Shown piece after piece: positions 61,450-64,000 of a DNA stretch of 64,000 nucleotides. The translations under genes and the position numbers were made by a program. The notes below the pieces were generated by a model. It searched no databases, was not told the origin of the DNA, and saw nothing but the letters and a program-made list of their open reading frames with translations. Position 1 is the stretch's first letter, and the number at the start of each line of letters is the position of its first letter. The DNA lies in assembly GCF_024626525.1 (NCBI RefSeq), contig NZ_JANJGU010000006.1:62001-126000 (forward strand), read 5' to 3'. This DNA is from Lederbergia panacisoli. GTDB lineage: Bacteria > Bacillota > Bacilli > Bacillales > Bacillaceae_C.

Positions 61450-62283
61450 TTACTGGAAATCAAGATCCTGTTTTACGGAAACGTCCGCTCCATTGAAAAA
61501 TGTTTTTGATAGTTCGGTAATTGTTCCATCTTCATTCATTTCTTTTAATACTTCATTAATTTTTCCTAAAAGTTCATTATTATCTTTTTTCACAACTATC
61601 GCCATTTCACTAGGGCTATAGCGAATATCGGGATGAATCGTAATATTTAAATCCGGAAATGCCGCAAGAGCTAAAGTTTGTAAATAATAATCATTTAAAA
61701 TGACATCTGTTCTTCCAACTGCAACATCACGTAAATATACTTCGTTCGTTGCATTCTCATAAATTACTTCTTCGGCACCATATTCACGCGAAATATCCAT
61801 ATAGATAGAAGTAGCTGCTCCAGCAGATTTTTTCCCTTTTAAATCTTCCAACGATTTGATTCCGGAAAGATCATCTTTACGGACGATCGCTGTCCCATAC
61901 GAATATTTATATGGATCCGAAAAAGTCACTTTCTTTTTTCTTTCGTCCGTTATTTCAATATCATTCGCGGCAAGATCAATTACGCCGCTATTAATAGATG
62001 TTAGAAGTCCATCAAATCCCATTTCTTTAAATTCAATTTCTACATCCAATCTTTTTGCAAGTTCCTTTAAAATCTCTACTTCAAAACCAGTAAGTTCATC
62101 GGAGTCTTGTTCATGATAAGATGTAGGATAAAGTGTCCCGGAGGTACCTACAACGATTTTTCCTCTTTCCTTAATGGCCTTCCAAGAATTTTTATTTGAA
62201 TTTTCTCCTGAGGAGCAAGCTGTTACGAAGAATATTGATGTAATTACTGTGAGTAAAAATAAGAAGCTTTTATTTTTTAACAT
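61450..62283 (-). CDS. Amino acid ABC transporter substrate-binding lipoprotein
   Basis: Periplasmic-binding-protein type 2 (family 3) lipoprotein of 277 residues. The signal peptide ends in a lipobox (FVTAC, Cys at about 24). The mature part has the GKIVVGTSGTLYPTSY start and GFEVEILKELAKRL, as in cystine- and glutamine-binding proteins. ATG 62283 (MLKNKSF) is chosen because the GGGGG ribosome binding site overlaps the earlier ATG at 62289. It is first in a two-gene unit with the permease. A TAGGAAT direct repeat sits just upstream. Confidence 0.9.
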   Translation of the reverse strand: MLKNKSFLFLLTVITSIFFVTACSSGENSNKNSWKAIKERGKIVVGTSGTLYPTSYHEQDSDELTGFEVEILKELAKRLDVEIEFKEMGFDGLLTSINSGVIDLAANDIEITDERKKKVTFSDPYKYSYGTAIVRKDDLSGIKSLEDLKGKKSAGAATSIYMDISREYGAEEVIYENATNEVYLRDVAVGRTDVILNDYYLQTLALAAFPDLNITIHPDIRYSPSEMAIVVKKDNNELLGKINEVLKEMNEDGTITELSKTFFNGADVSVKQDLDFQ

Positions 62284-62408
62284 TTCCATCCCCCTAATTC
62301 CTAGTATTCCTACCAATATTATTCAATCTTATAAAATATACACGGGTGACTTATATTTTGCAAATTTTTATTTCTTGAGTCAAGTTTCACTCATTTCCAA
62401 TTAATATC

Positions 62409-62437
62409 TTGCAATCTATTTATTTTTATTATATGAT
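62409..62437 (+). promoter_or_regulatory. Sigma-A promoter of the zinc-binding lipoprotein gene
   Basis: TTGCAA (62409-62414), 17-bp spacer, TATGAT (62432-62437). The Zur box begins 3 bp further on, so it covers the transcription start. Confidence 0.65.
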
Positions 62438-62439
62438 AC

Positions 62440-62460
62440 AAATCGTAATCATTCCGATTT
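62440..62460 (+). promoter_or_regulatory. Zur operator
   Basis: AAATCGTAATCATTCCGATTT matches the Bacillus Zur box (AAATCGTAAT-N-ATTACGATTT) in all but one base. It lies just after the -10 and 58 bp before the start codon, so zinc-loaded Zur would repress. Palindrome seen directly; the regulator is inferred from the consensus. Confidence 0.87.
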
Positions 62461-62517
62461 AATACCTTATACAATCCAACATTCTAAGAGTTTTCTTTAC
62501 AGAAAGGAATTTATTAT

Positions 62518-63459
62518 ATGAAAAAAAATTCAATAATCCTCGCAATCTTGTTACTTACTGCCACATTTATAAGTGGATGTAACACGATATCACCACAAAA
62601 ACAAAAGCAATCAGCCAACAAAACATTAACAATATTTACAACTATTTATCCAATTGAGGATTTTACAAAGAAAATTGGTGGAAACCATGTTGAAGTGAAA
62701 AGCGTATATCCTGCTGGCGCTGATGCACATACATTTGAACCGACTATGAGAGCGATGATGGATATAGCGGATGCAGATTTATTTATTTATAATGGTGCCG
62801 GACTTGAACCTTTCATCGATAAAACAAAAAAGTCCATAACGAAAGAAAACGTAACAATCGTTGAGGCCTCAAAAGGCATTGAATTATTAAGCAGACATGA
62901 TGATGACGATCACGATAGCGATCATCACCATCACGATAAGGATCCACATATTTGGTTAGATCCTATCAATTCAATAGAAATGGCCGAAAATATTAAGGAT
63001 GCTCTCACTGAAGAAATGCCCTCAGCAAAAGATGACTTTGAAAAGAATTTCCAAGATGTAAAAGAGAAACTAGAACAATTAGATCAAGAATTGCAAAAAA
63101 CAGTTGAATCGGCTGATCATAAAGAAATCCTTGTTTCACATGCTTCATATGGATATTGGGAACACCGTTATGGGTTGGAACAAATTAGCATATCCGGTTT
63201 AAGTCCAGAAAACGAGCCGTCTCAAAAACAGCTCCAAGCTATTATTGAAACAGCTAAGGAACATCAAATATCTTATATTATTTATGATCAAAACCCAGTA
63301 ACTAAAGTGGCTGATGTCGTTAAAAAAGAAACCGGAACAACACCTGTCACCTTGCACAACTTGGAATATATTACAGAAAACGACTTAAAGAATAATGATG
63401 ATTATTTTAGTATAATGAATAAAAATATTGAAACGTTAAAAACTGTTCTAGGTAAATAA
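62518..63459 (+). CDS. znuA: Zinc ABC transporter substrate-binding lipoprotein (ZnuA/AdcA-like)
   Basis: Cluster A-I metal-binding lipoprotein of 313 residues. The signal peptide ends in a lipobox (ISGC, Cys at about 21). Zinc ligands fit His residues in the ADAHTFEPT motif (about 74), the DPHIWLDP motif (about 146), and SHASYGYWEHRYG (about 210). A long His/Asp-rich loop (RHDDDDHDSDHHHHDKD, about 125-141) is typical for zinc rather than manganese proteins. AAAGGA precedes the ATG, and the Zur box upstream supports zinc. No permease or ATPase gene follows. Confidence 0.93.
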   Translation: MKKNSIILAILLLTATFISGCNTISPQKQKQSANKTLTIFTTIYPIEDFTKKIGGNHVEVKSVYPAGADAHTFEPTMRAMMDIADADLFIYNGAGLEPFIDKTKKSITKENVTIVEASKGIELLSRHDDDDHDSDHHHHDKDPHIWLDPINSIEMAENIKDALTEEMPSAKDDFEKNFQDVKEKLEQLDQELQKTVESADHKEILVSHASYGYWEHRYGLEQISISGLSPENEPSQKQLQAIIETAKEHQISYIIYDQNPVTKVADVVKKETGTTPVTLHNLEYITENDLKNNDDYFSIMNKNIETLKTVLGK

Positions 63460-63460
63460 T

Positions 63461-63490
63461 CCAAAGCCAACTAAGGCTTTGGTTTTTTTG
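63461..63490 (+). terminator. Terminator of the zinc-binding lipoprotein gene
   Basis: CCAAAGCC (63461-63468) and GGCTTTGG (63475-63482) form an 8-bp stem followed by TTTTTTTG. Confidence 0.88.
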
Positions 63491-63571
63491 TGCATGAATG
63501 AATTGGCTTTCCTTCCATTGCTTGGTAAAATGAAAAAGAAGGTTTTGACCATAACCAAAAGGAGAATTGCC

Positions 63572-64000
63572 ATGACCAATTTTCAGGAAACACTTGAAAA
63601 GTACGCAGAACTAGCTGTAAAAGTGGGAGTAAATGTGCAAAAAGGACAAACTCTTGCAGTTAATGCAGCGATCGATAATGCAGAATTTATTCGCTTAGTT
63701 GTAAAAAAAGCGTATGAAGCAGGGGCCAAAAACGTCGTTGTGAATTGGAATGATGATGTCGTTTCTAGACTCAAATATGACCTTGCACCAGATGAAGCGT
63801 TCACAGAATATCCGATTTGGCGTGCCCGTGAGGTGGAAGAACTAGCTGAAGCTGGCGCTGCCTTTATGTCAGTTGTTTCTTCCGGTCCGGATCTTATGAA
63901 AGGAGTCGATCCTTCGCGAATCGCTAATTTCCAAAAGGCGGCTGGCAAGGCAATGGAAAAATATCGTCAGTACATACAATCAGATAAAGTAAGCTGGACC
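63572..64000 (+). CDS. ampS: M29-family aminopeptidase, N-terminal part (cut by right edge)
   Basis: The 143 residues in the window (MTNFQETLEKYAELAVKVGVNVQKGQTL...) match the N-terminal domain of thermophilic-type M29 metallo-aminopeptidases such as AmpS of B. subtilis. AAAGGAG sits 8 nt before the ATG. The frame is open at base 64000, so the metal-binding C-terminal domain is outside the window. Expected product is a cytoplasmic aminopeptidase of about 410 residues. Confidence 0.92.
   Translation, partial: MTNFQETLEKYAELAVKVGVNVQKGQTLAVNAAIDNAEFIRLVVKKAYEAGAKNVVVNWNDDVVSRLKYDLAPDEAFTEYPIWRAREVEELAEAGAAFMSVVSSGPDLMKGVDPSRIANFQKAAGKAMEKYRQYIQSDKVSWT

Noticed and set aside
63583-63948. 121-residue minus-strand reading frame at the right edge
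   Set aside because: Antisense of the M29 aminopeptidase, which has a clear start, ribosome binding site and family match.

Overview
The window is from a low-GC, endospore-forming, Gram-positive rod of the Bacillaceae. The evidence is AAGGAGG-type ribosome binding sites, an eps exopolysaccharide operon start with SinR-like operators and an EAR-type leader between epsB and epsC, a pdaA spore-cortex deacetylase, motA/motB of the Bacillus type, a perfectly placed Zur box, and a yfjP-pdaA-yfkD-chaA-yfkH-yfkK gene order like that of Bacillus subtilis. No rRNA, tRNA, prophage, insertion sequence or CRISPR array was seen.

Layout. 1-5.6 kb (minus strand): the first genes of an exopolysaccharide operon, in transcription order epsA, epsB, epsC, gtaB/galU and a glycosyltransferase cut by the left edge. 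Its promoter has a GTTCTTT/AAAGAAC palindrome filling the -35/-10 spacer. 5.6-15.6 kb: a small divergent gene, an RND exporter, a LysM/M23 cell-wall hydrolase, two tandem DUF3147 membrane genes (one frameshifted), a VanW lipoprotein, an MBL hydrolase, an M20 amidohydrolase and a small membrane protein. 15.8-23.5 kb (minus): a four-gene, overlapping SMC-like operon with a Toprim-type JetD subunit, read as a Wadjet (MksBEFG/Jet) plasmid-defence system.

23.6-37.2 kb (minus): a carbohydrate catabolic locus. It has a solute-binding protein, two permeases, a membrane-bound AraC regulator, an epimerase/dehydratase, a DapA-like aldolase/lyase, an MDR dehydrogenase, two PF12831-type FAD oxidoreductases and a YesL-like protein. 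The substrate cannot be read from the sequence. 37.4-46.2 kb: a purine permease under a guanine-class riboswitch, a methyltransferase, a transporter, a cupin, an HXXEE protein, a Rieske protein with a large unknown C-terminal domain, and a DegV protein.

46.6-64 kb: RlmCD, an AlkA-like glycosylase, an array of 52-bp tandem repeats carrying an invariant GGTCA-N3-TGACC palindrome, then the pdaA/yfk block, an AGCS symporter, a GNAT-aminotransferase fusion paired with a PlsY-like acyltransferase, a flavodoxin, MotAB, a DUF1992 protein, an amino-acid ABC binding protein and permease without an ATPase, a Zur-controlled zinc-binding lipoprotein, and the start of an M29 aminopeptidase cut by the right edge.

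The most useful second looks are the Wadjet operon (including its Asp-Asn Walker B), the 52-bp repeat array, the GNAT-aminotransferase/PlsY pair, the Rieske fusion, the duplicated SinR-like sites around epsAB, and the uncharacterised catabolic locus.
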